NCBI GenBank assembly: GCA_019637175.1
Contig: JAHBWD010000032.1
Span: 26,743-90,742, forward strand
Source: Labilithrix sp.
GTDB lineage: Bacteria > Myxococcota_A > Polyangia > Polyangiales > Polyangiaceae
Length of the DNA: 64,000 bases
Reading direction: 5' to 3'
This document shows positions 42,092 through 50,780 of this stretch, in pieces. Below the pieces are notes generated by a model. It ran no database searches, was not told the DNA's origin, and was given only the letters and a program-made list of their open reading frames with translations. The translations under genes were made by a program, and so were the position numbers. Position 1 is the first letter of the stretch; every line of letters begins with the position of its first letter.

Positions 42092-42147
42092 CGACAAACG
42101 TGCGCGCCGAAGTGCCCCGGCCCCCGAGGGGTATGTTACGTTTGTCG
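42092..42147. promoter_or_regulatory. Long inverted repeat upstream of the lipoprotein gene
   Basis: CGACAAACGT (42092-42101) and ACGTTTGTCG (42138-42147) are exact complements 36 bp apart, with a second CCCC/GGGG pair between them. It sits between the PqqD gene and the lipoprotein gene and overlaps a possible TATGTT -10 (42132-42137). It may be an attenuator, terminator or operator that sets the expression of the lipoprotein and exporter apart from the biosynthetic genes. Confidence 0.55.
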
Positions 42148-42190
42148 TTGCGGGGCGCGCCGCTTCGCTTGATTCCCGAAGGGGCTTTGC

Positions 42191-43051
42191 ATGTCGAACC
42201 TTAGGAAGAAGCTCGTGTTGGTGACTGGTCTCCTCGCCGCCACGTCGGTGGCCGCCGGCGGGCTCGTCGCCTGCAGCGAAGACACCACCGTGACGCCCGA
42301 CGACGGCGGGAGCGAAGGGGGCCCGGACACGGGCACGCCGGACAACGTGGCCCCCGACGCGGGCGACGCCGGGCCCGACGTCATCATCGTCGAGGCCGGC
42401 ACGCTCGCCGAGTTCATCACCGCCAACGCCGCGGCGACCTGCGCGCGCTACAAAGACTGCTGCGGCAGCCCCGCGTTCGACACCGCGAAGTGCCTCGCCG
42501 AGTTCGGAACGTACGGCTGGGTGTCGTCGAACACCGATCTCGCCGTCAACGGCGTCGCCACGGGCGGAAAGGTCACCTACGACCCCGTCGTGGGCTCGGC
42601 CTGCCTCACGGCCATCCGCAACATGACGTGCAAGAACACGCCGTCGGCCGAGCACAAGAACGCGCTCGACAAGTGTTACGCGGCGGCGACGGGCACCGTC
42701 GCGCTCAATCAGCCTTGCCTGTCGAACGCCGAGTGCGCCAACACCGGCTACTGCGACACCGCGAACGACGGCGGCACGTGCACCGCGCTGAAGGCGGCCA
42801 ACGATCCGTGCACGATCAACGGCGCGCAATCGAACGAGTGCTCTTATCGCGGCGCCGGCGCCTCGCAGTGCCTCAACGGCGCGTGCGCGCCCGCGCTCGC
42901 CAACGGCGAGGAGTGCACGTACCACTACGACTGCCAGTCGGGAGGCTGCAACGCCGCGGATCAAGGCGACGGCGGCTTCGTCGTGACCTGTGAGAACAAC
43001 GTCGACTTCCTCGCGGGGATCTGCGAGCTCTACGTGCCCGACGGCGGCTGA
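42191..43051 (+). CDS. Cys-rich lipoprotein in the RiPP cluster
   Basis: 286 aa, AAGGGG 6 nt before the ATG. Lipoprotein signal with Cys28 (GGLVACS), an Asp/Gly/Pro/Thr linker to about residue 65, then a domain with about 20 Cys in paired patterns (CARYKDCCGS; CLSNAECANTGYC; CTYHYDCQSGGC) like Dickkopf/Cys-rich myxobacterial surface proteins. The disulfide-rich body should fold outside the cytoplasm. It lies 12 bp before the ABC exporter, so it could be an immunity, binding or delivery partner; no function is shown by sequence. Confidence 0.82.
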   Translation: MSNLRKKLVLVTGLLAATSVAAGGLVACSEDTTVTPDDGGSEGGPDTGTPDNVAPDAGDAGPDVIIVEAGTLAEFITANAAATCARYKDCCGSPAFDTAKCLAEFGTYGWVSSNTDLAVNGVATGGKVTYDPVVGSACLTAIRNMTCKNTPSAEHKNALDKCYAAATGTVALNQPCLSNAECANTGYCDTANDGGTCTALKAANDPCTINGAQSNECSYRGAGASQCLNGACAPALANGEECTYHYDCQSGGCNAADQGDGGFVVTCENNVDFLAGICELYVPDGG

Positions 43052-43063
43052 TCCCGCGGCCCC

Positions 43064-44653
43064 TTGGACGAGGACCGCGTGAGCTCGCGTTCGTTGCGCG
43101 CCGCGCTCGCGGTCCTCGATCGACGGTCTCGCGCCGTCGTGTGCGTCATCGCCGCGCTCGCCGCAGCCGAGCGCGGCATGCTCGTCGCGGTCGCGCTCCT
43201 TCTCACGAGCGACGACCGCGGTCGGGCGCTCGCGTCGACCCTCGCGCTGGTCGCGTCGTGGTCGACGCGAGCGATGCTGCGTGGCCATCTCCGCGTGCGC
43301 CTCCAGCGCGATCTCCATCGCCGCGCGGCGCGCGCCGTCCTCGGCGGCGATCCCCTCGTCGCGACGTCGGAGGTCGACGGCGATCCGGAAGCCGTCCTGC
43401 TCGAGGGCGTCCACTATGGCAGCCAGCTCCTCGCCGAGCGCGTGCCCTCGCTCGTCGGCGACGGGCTCGCGGCTTGCGGCATCGCCGTGTTCCTCGCGGT
43501 CACCCAGCCGCCTGGGGTCCTCCTCGCCTCCGCCGCGGGTCTCGTCTTCGCGCTCGGCGCGGGCCTCCTGACCCGCCGGATGACGATGCGCGCCGAAGAC
43601 GCCGCCTGGAGCGCGCATCGGCCCTTGCTCGACGCGATGCTCGTCGCCGTTCGGGGGCGGCTCGAGCTCGTCGCGAACGGAGTCGACGCGAGCTTCCTTC
43701 GCGGTCTCGACGTGCACCTCGCAGCGTACGAGCGCCAGACGCTGCGCGCTCATCGCTCGGCGGCGATCGCGAGCCGGGTGCCGCTCGCCGCGGGCGCGAT
43801 CGGGATCGTCCTCGCGCTCACCGCGCAAGGCGGCGTCGCGCTCGGCGGCCCCGCGCTCGCGCAAGCCGCGCTCTTCGCGAGCGTCGTCCCCGCGTTCATC
43901 GGCGTGGCCCAGAGCGGGCACGAAGCGTGGCGCATGGTGCTCGCGTTTCGACCGATGGCTTCTCTCTTGTCGATACCGCCCGCGCCCGAAGGAGGAGCAG
44001 ACGCGCCGCCGAAGCGCATCGACTCCATCTCGCTCGGCGACGTCGCGTTCCGGTATCCCGGCGCGTCGCGCGACGCGATCGGCGGCATCACCCTGACGTT
44101 CTCGCGAGGCGAGCCGCTCGTGCTCCGCGGACCGAACGGATCGGGCAAGTCGACCGTGCTCCGCCTGCTCGCCGCGCTCGGCGCGCCGAGCCGCGGCGTC
44201 ATCACCGTCAGCGACGTCGATCTCGCCTCGATCGGCCATGCGGCGTGGCGCGCCGAGATCGCGTATCTGCCGCAGCAGCCGCACCTGCCGCCCGCGATGA
44301 CCGTCGCGGAGGCCATGCGCCTCCTGTCGCCGCGCGCCTCCGACGAAGCGCTGCTCGCGGCGCTCGAGCGCGTCGAGGTCGCCGCGGCGCTGAGCCAGCG
44401 GGGCTCGGCCCTCGCGGTGAAGATCGAGGCGCTGTCGACGGGGCAGCGAAAGCGCGTGGCGATCGCTCGCGTGCTCCTCCAGGACGCGAAGGTGGTCCTC
44501 CTCGACGAGCCCGACGCGAACCTCGACGCCGACGGGATCGCGATGGTCGCGCGCCTCGCGCGCGAGCTCGCGTCGACCCGGCTCGTCGCGATCGCCGCGC
44601 ACACGCCCGCGATCGTCGGATCGCCCGGCGTCCACGTCGAGCTCGCGGCGTGA
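43064..44653 (+). CDS. ABC transporter, fused membrane and ATPase domains
   Basis: 529 aa (TTG 43064; GTG 43079 is an alternative). The N-terminal membrane domain has about five hydrophobic segments (about 27-300). The ATPase follows, with Walker A GPNGSGKS at 356-363, the signature LSTGQRKRVAIAR (LSGGQ with Thr for Gly) and Walker B VVLLDEPDANLD. It has no C39 peptidase domain, so it would export without cutting a leader. It is the last gene of the operon, 12 bp after the lipoprotein, and is the likely exporter of the mature peptide. Confidence 0.88.
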   Translation: MDEDRVSSRSLRAALAVLDRRSRAVVCVIAALAAAERGMLVAVALLLTSDDRGRALASTLALVASWSTRAMLRGHLRVRLQRDLHRRAARAVLGGDPLVATSEVDGDPEAVLLEGVHYGSQLLAERVPSLVGDGLAACGIAVFLAVTQPPGVLLASAAGLVFALGAGLLTRRMTMRAEDAAWSAHRPLLDAMLVAVRGRLELVANGVDASFLRGLDVHLAAYERQTLRAHRSAAIASRVPLAAGAIGIVLALTAQGGVALGGPALAQAALFASVVPAFIGVAQSGHEAWRMVLAFRPMASLLSIPPAPEGGADAPPKRIDSISLGDVAFRYPGASRDAIGGITLTFSRGEPLVLRGPNGSGKSTVLRLLAALGAPSRGVITVSDVDLASIGHAAWRAEIAYLPQQPHLPPAMTVAEAMRLLSPRASDEALLAALERVEVAAALSQRGSALAVKIEALSTGQRKRVAIARVLLQDAKVVLLDEPDANLDADGIAMVARLARELASTRLVAIAAHTPAIVGSPGVHVELAA

Positions 44654-44659
44654 GTCGGG

Positions 44660-45865
44660 TCACGTCTCGACGAAGCGGAGCGAGCTCGATCCTCGCTGGT
44701 AGGCGTACTCGATCGTGATCGCGGCGCCGCGATCGTGCGCGGGCCGATCGTGCGCGAGCCAGAGCGGATAGTGCCAGTGGTTCTTCGGATCGACGTCGGC
44801 GAGGAGCGTCGAGAGCACGATCCCCGGCGCGAGCGTGGCGCGAAACGCGAGGGCGACGCCGAGGCGGGCCGCGCCGGCGTCGAGGACGATCGAGCGCCGC
44901 GTGGTGAACGACGTTTCGAACGGGCGCTCGAGGCACACCGTCTCGACGAGCACGGGCTCGGCCACGCGCGGCCAGGACGAGATCTCCGACGTCTTCATCA
45001 GCGTCGACTGCGTGTCGGGCGGGCGGTGCCGTGCGAGCGGCGAAAAGTCGAGCCCGTACGCGCTCTTCCACGCCGCGAGGCGCGACGCCGTGAAGACCTG
45101 GCGCTCCACCACGTCGGCGGGGACGTCGAGCGCGAGGGCGAAGATCTCGATCTCCGAAGGAACGACGCGCGCGCCGGGCGCGAGCAGCCGCTTCTTCGCG
45201 TCGTCGACGATCTCGAGCAGGTGCTCGTCGAGCGGATCGTCGCCGATCATCTCGGTGACGAGGATCGTCGCGCGCTCCGGGAGCGTGGCGTGGGTCGAGC
45301 GCTCGCGGATGATGCTCACGCGATCGGCGACGCCGTTGGCGACGAAGAGCTGCGCGGCGACGTCGGCGATGGCGGTCGACTCGATCGCGTACACGCGTCG
45401 CGCCCCGGCGGCGGCGGCGCTCGCCGCGAGGACGCCCGTGCCGGTGCCGATGTCGGCGACGACGTCGCCCGGCGTGACGAGCGCGCGCACGGCGTCGCAG
45501 AACGCCTTCGTGCGCGCGCGATCGTCGAGCATCGCGATGTGGATCGACGGGCGGACGTAGCCGCGCACCCGGGCCGCGTCGCGCTCACCCGGAGGGCGCA
45601 GGATCCCCGCGCGCGCGAGCTGAACGACCACGGCGGACGCTTCGATGAAGTGCTCGTGCCCGGTGCTCGCGAGCTTCGCCATGGCGTCGCCGAGCTTCTG
45701 AGGCTGGGCGAACGCGTCGAGCACCGCGAGCGCGACGCGCGGCGCGGCGAAGGTCTCGCCTGCGATCTCGATCCGGATCTCGTCGTCGTCGCCGAGGCGA
45801 ACGTTGAGCTCGCGCGCGCGCACGAGGATCGTCTCGGCCGTGAGCGGCGCGTCCTCGGTGGGCAT
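44660..45865 (-). CDS. PRMT-like methyltransferase with N-terminal PqqD-like domain
   Basis: 401 aa from ATG 45865; the longer reading to 45961 is rejected because it overlaps the upstream gene. Residues 1-92 form a winged-helix/PqqD-like unit (ELNVRLGDDDEIRIEIAGETFAAPRVALAVLDAF...). The SAM domain follows: VVADIGTGTGVLA (135-147), and LVTEMIGDDPLDEHLL (about 201-216), close to the PRMT double-E loop. It mirrors the other methyltransferase with the domain order swapped. It converges on the exporter gene and is 13 bp downstream of the glycosyltransferase gene. Target unknown. Confidence 0.82.
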   Translation of the reverse strand: MPTEDAPLTAETILVRARELNVRLGDDDEIRIEIAGETFAAPRVALAVLDAFAQPQKLGDAMAKLASTGHEHFIEASAVVVQLARAGILRPPGERDAARVRGYVRPSIHIAMLDDRARTKAFCDAVRALVTPGDVVADIGTGTGVLAASAAAAGARRVYAIESTAIADVAAQLFVANGVADRVSIIRERSTHATLPERATILVTEMIGDDPLDEHLLEIVDDAKKRLLAPGARVVPSEIEIFALALDVPADVVERQVFTASRLAAWKSAYGLDFSPLARHRPPDTQSTLMKTSEISSWPRVAEPVLVETVCLERPFETSFTTRRSIVLDAGAARLGVALAFRATLAPGIVLSTLLADVDPKNHWHYPLWLAHDRPAHDRGAAITIEYAYQRGSSSLRFVET

Positions 45866-45878
45866 GCCGGTCACGATA

Positions 45879-47168
45879 TCACCGGCGCTCGACGGCGGGG
45901 CACTCCGGCCCCACGGCCGCGCCCGTGCGCGGCAGCGTCTCGACGCGCTCGGGCGCTCCATACGCCGCGACGAGCGCGAAGTGCTCGAACGCGCACGGCG
46001 TGACGACGACGCGCGGGGCGCCCGCCTCGCGCAGCCTCTGCCCTTCGGCGAGCTGCGCCGTGCGATCTTCGGACGGCGACGCGCCTGGCACCTCGCGCAG
46101 TGACGCGCGCGCGCCGAGGAGCCAGCACGCCGCGAGCACGACCGCGCCGCCGATCGCCTGCGGACGGCGCGTCGACAGCAAATCGGGCGCCGCCTCGAGG
46201 AGCACGTCGGCGGCGAACGCGGCGAGGATCAACACGGGCGCGAGCAGCGCTCGCTCGGCGTGATGCGCCGGCGCGCCGTCGCGCGCGTTGCCATACGACA
46301 AGAAGGCGATCTGCGCGGCGGCGCAGGCGAGGGGAACGAGCCAGCGTCGCCGCACGGTCTTGCTCCGCAGCGCGAGCAGCGCGCCCGCGGTCGCCGCGAC
46401 GACGTCGGGGCGCGTCGTCGCGAGGAGGCGCGGATACATGAGGAGCGCGCTCGACGCATCGGTCGATCCCTCGCCGATCGCGCGCTTGAACGCGGCGACG
46501 CGCGTGAAGAAGTGAAGGGCGCTACCGTGGGCGTGGAGGTTGTGCGCCATCCACAGCACGGGGCCCGCGAGCAGGATCGCGCACGTGACGGCGGTCTGGC
46601 GGCGAGAGCGCGACCGGAGCGCGGTCGCGATCGCGAGGACGATCGCGACCGGCCAGGTCTCGTAGCGCGAGAGGCACGCGGCCAAGAGGAGCGAAGCGAA
46701 CGCGAAGCGAGCGCGCGGCGACGCGTTGTCGGAGGGGCGGCCGAGCGCGAGGACCGCGGCCGCGGTGAAGCTCGCGGTGAACGACTCCGGCACCGTCGCG
46801 GCGCCGAGCCACAAGCTCCAGGGCGCGATCGCCGCGAACGCGATCGCCGCGAGCGCGCGCCTGCGCGGCGCGCCCGTCATCCGGAGGGCGATCAGCGGGA
46901 GCGCGAGCGCGAGGCTCGCGAGCCCGACGCTGAAGACGCGCGCGACCGCGAGCGATCGCCCGAAGATCGCCATCGTCGCGCCCATCGTCCAGAACGGAAA
47001 GGGGAGCCAACTCGTCCCGCTGGGATCGAGGCGCGGCGCGTGCGCGAAGCTCTGCGCGATCGTGACGCGCGCGAAGTCGTCGTCGGAGACGTGATCGAAC
47101 CCGAGCGCGAGGACGATCACGCACGCGATCGCGTGGACGGCGGCGACGGCCGCGGCGTCCTTCGTCAC
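45879..47168 (-). CDS. GT-C-type (PMT/ArnT-like) membrane glycosyltransferase
   Basis: 429 aa. About ten hydrophobic segments. The first periplasmic loop has the GT-C acidic motif (HVSDDDFARVTIA, about residues 26-38), followed by PFPFWTMGATMAIFG. The protein fits the GT39/ArnT-like family, which moves sugars from polyprenyl phosphate to proteins or lipids at the outer face of the inner membrane. A soluble C-terminal domain follows residue about 370. It is 5 bp downstream of secG and 13 bp before the methyltransferase, so it may belong to either unit; its link to the RiPP cluster is only by position. Confidence 0.82.
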   Translation of the reverse strand: MTKDAAAVAAVHAIACVIVLALGFDHVSDDDFARVTIAQSFAHAPRLDPSGTSWLPFPFWTMGATMAIFGRSLAVARVFSVGLASLALALPLIALRMTGAPRRRALAAIAFAAIAPWSLWLGAATVPESFTASFTAAAVLALGRPSDNASPRARFAFASLLLAACLSRYETWPVAIVLAIATALRSRSRRQTAVTCAILLAGPVLWMAHNLHAHGSALHFFTRVAAFKRAIGEGSTDASSALLMYPRLLATTRPDVVAATAGALLALRSKTVRRRWLVPLACAAAQIAFLSYGNARDGAPAHHAERALLAPVLILAAFAADVLLEAAPDLLSTRRPQAIGGAVVLAACWLLGARASLREVPGASPSEDRTAQLAEGQRLREAGAPRVVVTPCAFEHFALVAAYGAPERVETLPRTGAAVGPECPAVERR

Positions 47169-47173
47169 GATCG

Positions 47174-47566
47174 TCAGGGGGTCGGCGCCGGCGACTCGGC
47201 GTCGCCTGCGGACGCGGGCGCTGCACCGGCGGAGGCGGGCGCCGAAGGGGCCGGCGCTTCCTGCTTCTCGCGCTTGGTGCCGCGATCGTTCTTCTTGCTC
47301 TCCTCTTCAGCCACCCTCGCGCGGAGCGCGCGGTCGCCCGAGGAGGACATGTACGCCAGCGACACGCTCGTGAGCATGAAGATGGCGGCGCAGATCGCGG
47401 TGGCCCGCGTGAGGATGTTGCCTGCGCCGCTGCCGCCGAACACCTGCGCGGACGCCCCGCCGAACGCCGAGCCCATGCCGCCGCCTTTGCCCTGCTGGAG
47501 GAGGACGACGAACATGAGGACGAGGCAGACGAAGACGTGGAGGATGTTGACGAACGTGCTGAGCAT
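47174..47566 (-). CDS. secG: Protein translocase subunit SecG
   Basis: 130 aa from ATG 47566. Two hydrophobic helices (about 5-23 and 52-74) flank the typical QQGKGGGMGSAFGGASAQVFGG loop, followed by a Lys/Glu-rich then Ala/Pro-rich tail. SecG joins SecYE in the inner membrane to aid protein export. A longer frame to 48079 runs through tpiA and is a shadow. It lies 14 bp downstream of tpiA, in the common tpiA-secG order. Confidence 0.93.
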   Translation of the reverse strand: MLSTFVNILHVFVCLVLMFVVLLQQGKGGGMGSAFGGASAQVFGGSGAGNILTRATAICAAIFMLTSVSLAYMSSSGDRALRARVAEEESKKNDRGTKREKQEAPAPSAPASAGAAPASAGDAESPAPTP

Positions 47567-47580
47567 GACTTTGTGGGCGG

Positions 47581-48342
47581 CTACGAAGCCGCCGCCCTGG
47601 CGATAGCACCGAACGAGGCTGCGTCCAAGCTCGCGCCGCCGACGAGGGCCCCGTCGACGTTCGGACACCCCAGCAAGGCCTTTGCATTGTCGGGCTTGAC
47701 CGAGCCGCCGTAGAGGATCCGCGTACGGGCCGCGAGCGCGGCGTCTTTCTTCTCGAGCCAGGCGCGGATCGCGGCGTGGACCTCTTCCGCCTCGGCGGGG
47801 CCGGCCGTCTTTCCGGTGCCGATCGCCCAGACGGGCTCGTACGCGACGGCGACCGCGTGCTTGCTCCGCGCGATGACGTCGAGGAAGGCGTCGACCTGCT
47901 GCTTGACGATCCGGAGCGTTTCGCCCGCCTCGCGCTGCTGGAGCGTCTCCCCGACGCAAACGATCGGGAGCAGATCGTGGGCGAGCGCGGCGCCGGCCTT
48001 CTCGGCGACGAACGCGTCGGTCTCGCCGAAGTACTGCCGGCGTTCGCTGTGGCCGACGATGACCCAGGCGCAGCCGCACTCGACGAGCATCGTCGCGCTG
48101 ATCTCCCCGGTGAACGCGCCCTCGTCTTTGGGGTAGAGGTTCTGCGCCGAGAGCGTCACGGCGGAGCCTTCGATCGTCTCGGCGACCGCGGCGAGCGCCG
48201 TGAAGGGAGGCGCGACCACGACGTCGACGCCAGGCAGATCGCGCGCGAACGCGACGCAGGCCTGCGCGAGCTCGACGCCCGTGCGGCCTCCTTTGTACAT
48301 CTTCCAGTTGCCGGCGATGAGCGGTCGTCGCGAGGGGTTCAT
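47581..48342 (-). CDS. tpiA: Triosephosphate isomerase
   Basis: 253 aa, full length. Active-site landmarks: GNWKMYKG (Lys12-equivalent), VGHSERR (catalytic His), YEPVWAIGTGKTA (catalytic Glu and loop 6) and YGGSVKPDNA. It interconverts dihydroxyacetone phosphate and glyceraldehyde 3-phosphate in the cytoplasm. It lies 66 bp after pgk and 14 bp before secG, part of the gap-pgk-tpiA-secG run. Confidence 0.97.
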   Translation of the reverse strand: MNPSRRPLIAGNWKMYKGGRTGVELAQACVAFARDLPGVDVVVAPPFTALAAVAETIEGSAVTLSAQNLYPKDEGAFTGEISATMLVECGCAWVIVGHSERRQYFGETDAFVAEKAGAALAHDLLPIVCVGETLQQREAGETLRIVKQQVDAFLDVIARSKHAVAVAYEPVWAIGTGKTAGPAEAEEVHAAIRAWLEKKDAALAARTRILYGGSVKPDNAKALLGCPNVDGALVGGASLDAASFGAIARAAAS

Positions 48343-48408
48343 GGAGTTGGGGGCCCGGCGTCTGCGTGGGGAGTAGAGGGGTGGGGCGCAGAGCCTATCC
48401 GATTTCGG

Positions 48409-49623
48409 TCACCGCCGCAGAACCTCGATCCCCGGCAGCTTCTTCCCTTCGATCAGCTCGAGAGAGGCGCCGCCGCCGGTGGAGATGTGGCTCATCTTCT
48501 TGGCGACGTCGTCGCCCGCCTGCTTGACCGCCGACGCGCTGTCGCCGCCGCCGACCACGGTGAACGCGCGCGAGGCCGCCATCGCCCGCGCGATCGCGAA
48601 CGTGCCGTTCTCGAACGCGGGCTTCTCGAACAAGCCCATCGGTCCGTTCCAGAAGATCGTCTTCGCCCTCTGGATGCGCTCGTCGAACGCGGCGATCGTC
48701 TTGGGACCGATGTCGAGCGCCATGTGCCCGTCGGGGATCGCGCCCACGTCGACGACCTTCACGTCGCCGGGGCTCGCCTCGAGGCTCTGCGCGACGACGA
48801 CGTCGACGGGCAGGAGGAAGTCGACCTTCTTCGCGGCTGCCTTCTCGAGGATCGTGCGGGCGAGGGCGAGCTTGTCGTCTTCGATCTTCGAGGCCTTCAT
48901 CGCGACGCCCTTGGCCGCGAGGAACGTGTTCGCCATCGCGCCGCCGATCTCGATCGCGTCGACCTTCTCGAGGAGCGAGTCGAGCACCGCGATCTTGTCG
49001 GAGACCTTGGCGCCCCCGAGGATCGCGAGGAACGGCTTGTCGGGCGAGGTGATGACCTTGCCGAGCGCGGCGATCTCCTTCTCGAGGAGGAAGCCGCAAC
49101 CTCGCTCCGACATCAGCTTCGGGAGCGCGTGCACCGAAGCGTGCGCGCGGTGCACGGCGCCGAAGGCGTCGTCGACGTAGACGTCGGCGAGCTGCGCGAG
49201 CTTCTGCGCGAAGGCTTCGTCGTCCTTCTCTTCTTCCGGGTGGAAGCGGAGATTCTCGAGGAGGCAGACCTGCCCCGCGCGCAGATCGAAGACGACCTTC
49301 TTCGCCGCGTCGCCCACGCAGTCTTCCGGCATGTGGACCTCGACCCCGAGCAGCTCGGCGAGCCGAGCGCCGCAGGGCTCGAGCGAGAGCTTCGGGTCGG
49401 GGCCCTTCTTCGGGCGGCCGAGGTGGCTCGCGAGGATCACGCGCGCGCCGCGCTCCATCGCGTGCTTGATGGTCGGCAGCGCCTCGACGATCCGCGCGTC
49501 GTCGGTGATGACCATCTTGCCGGCCGCCTCCTCGAGCGGGACGTTGAAGTCGACGCGGATGAAGCAGCGCTTGTTCTCGAGCGGCAGCTCGCGCACCGGC
49601 GTGATGCGGTCGAGCGTCGTCAT
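48409..49623 (-). CDS. pgk: Phosphoglycerate kinase
   Basis: 404 aa from ATG 49623, which overlaps the gap stop by one base (TGATG). Motifs: RVDFNVPL (about 23-30), SHLGRPKKG (about 64-72), ENLRFHPEEEKDD, GGAKVSDKI, and the C-terminal GGGDSASAV...STGGGASLELIEGK. It makes ATP from 1,3-bisphosphoglycerate. Coupled to gap by the overlapping stop/start. Confidence 0.97.
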   Translation of the reverse strand: MTTLDRITPVRELPLENKRCFIRVDFNVPLEEAAGKMVITDDARIVEALPTIKHAMERGARVILASHLGRPKKGPDPKLSLEPCGARLAELLGVEVHMPEDCVGDAAKKVVFDLRAGQVCLLENLRFHPEEEKDDEAFAQKLAQLADVYVDDAFGAVHRAHASVHALPKLMSERGCGFLLEKEIAALGKVITSPDKPFLAILGGAKVSDKIAVLDSLLEKVDAIEIGGAMANTFLAAKGVAMKASKIEDDKLALARTILEKAAAKKVDFLLPVDVVVAQSLEASPGDVKVVDVGAIPDGHMALDIGPKTIAAFDERIQRAKTIFWNGPMGLFEKPAFENGTFAIARAMAASRAFTVVGGGDSASAVKQAGDDVAKKMSHISTGGGASLELIEGKKLPGIEVLRR

Positions 49624-50639
49624 CAGAGCTTGCTCGCGACGAGCTGCGCCAGCTCGATCATGCGGTTCGAGAAGCCCCACTCGTTGTCGTACCAGCTGAA
49701 CACCTTGGCGAAGTTGTCGCCCATCACCTGGGTGATCGTGGAGTCGAAGATCGAGGAGCGCGGGTCGCCGATGTAGTCGCTCGAGACGAGCTGCTCCTCG
49801 GTGTAGCCGAGGATGTTCTTCATCGGGCCCTCTGCGGCGGCCTTCATCGCCGCGTGGATCGCGTCCTTCGTGAGCGGCTTTTCGCTTTCGAAGGTGAGGT
49901 CGACGATGCTGACGTCCATCGTCGGGACGCGCATCGCCTGGCCGTCGAACTTGCCCTTGAGCGCGGGGATGACCTCGGAGAGCGCCTTGGCCGCGCCGGT
50001 CGACGAGGGGATCATGTTCTGCGCGGCCGCGCGCGCGCGCCGGAGATCGCCCTTGCGGTGGGGGATGTCGAGGACCGCCTGATCGTTCGTGTACGCGTGG
50101 ATCGTCGTCATGAGCGCGCGCTTCACGCCGAAGGTGTCGTGGAGCACCTTCGCGACGGGCGCGAGGCAGTTCGTCGTGCACGATCCGCACGAGATGATCT
50201 CGTGCTTGGCGGGATCGTACTGCTCGGTGTTGACGCCGAGGACGATCGTGACGTCCTGGTTCTTCGCCGGCGCCGAGATGATGACCTTCTTCGCGCCCGC
50301 GTCGATGTGGGCCTTGGCCTTCTCCTTGTCGGTGAAGAGGCCGGTGCACTCGAGGACGACGTCGACGCCGAGATCCTTCCACGGGAGCTTGGCGGGATCC
50401 TTCTCCGCGGTGATGCGGATCTTCTTGCCGCCGATCGTGAGGAAGCCCTCGCCCGCCTCGGCGCGGACCTTCGCGCCGCGGTGGACGGTGTCGTAGTTGT
50501 AGAGGTGCGCGAGGGTCTTCGCGTCGGTCAGGTCGTTGATGGCGACGACCTCGATGTCCTTCACGTCGCGCTCGACGAGCGCGCGAACGATGCAGCGACC
50601 GATGCGTCCGAAGCCGTTGATGGCGATCTTCCTGGCCAT
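49623..50639 (-). CDS. gap: Glyceraldehyde-3-phosphate dehydrogenase
   Basis: 338 aa from ATG 50639 (AAGG nearby). NAD-binding NGFGRIGRC at 7-15, the active Cys in SCGSCTTNCLAP (a CGSCTTN form instead of the commoner SNASCTTN), HAYTNDQ, and NMIPSSTGAAKA. It is the first gene of the glycolytic run gap-pgk-tpiA. A longer frame to 51368 covers the opposite-strand hydrolase and is a shadow. Confidence 0.97.
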   Translation of the reverse strand: MARKIAINGFGRIGRCIVRALVERDVKDIEVVAINDLTDAKTLAHLYNYDTVHRGAKVRAEAGEGFLTIGGKKIRITAEKDPAKLPWKDLGVDVVLECTGLFTDKEKAKAHIDAGAKKVIISAPAKNQDVTIVLGVNTEQYDPAKHEIISCGSCTTNCLAPVAKVLHDTFGVKRALMTTIHAYTNDQAVLDIPHRKGDLRRARAAAQNMIPSSTGAAKALSEVIPALKGKFDGQAMRVPTMDVSIVDLTFESEKPLTKDAIHAAMKAAAEGPMKNILGYTEEQLVSSDYIGDPRSSIFDSTITQVMGDNFAKVFSWYDNEWGFSNRMIELAQLVASKL

Positions 50640-50780
50640 GACCTTCTCGCTCCTTGGGAATTTGGAGGGGAACCTAGTCTCGGCCCGTTCCCGCGGCAAG
50701 CGCGCTCCCTGCCGCACGTCTTTCAGCTGCTTTCGCTCGCTTTCGCCGTCACGCCGCGTGACCTCACGCGATGGACCGAC

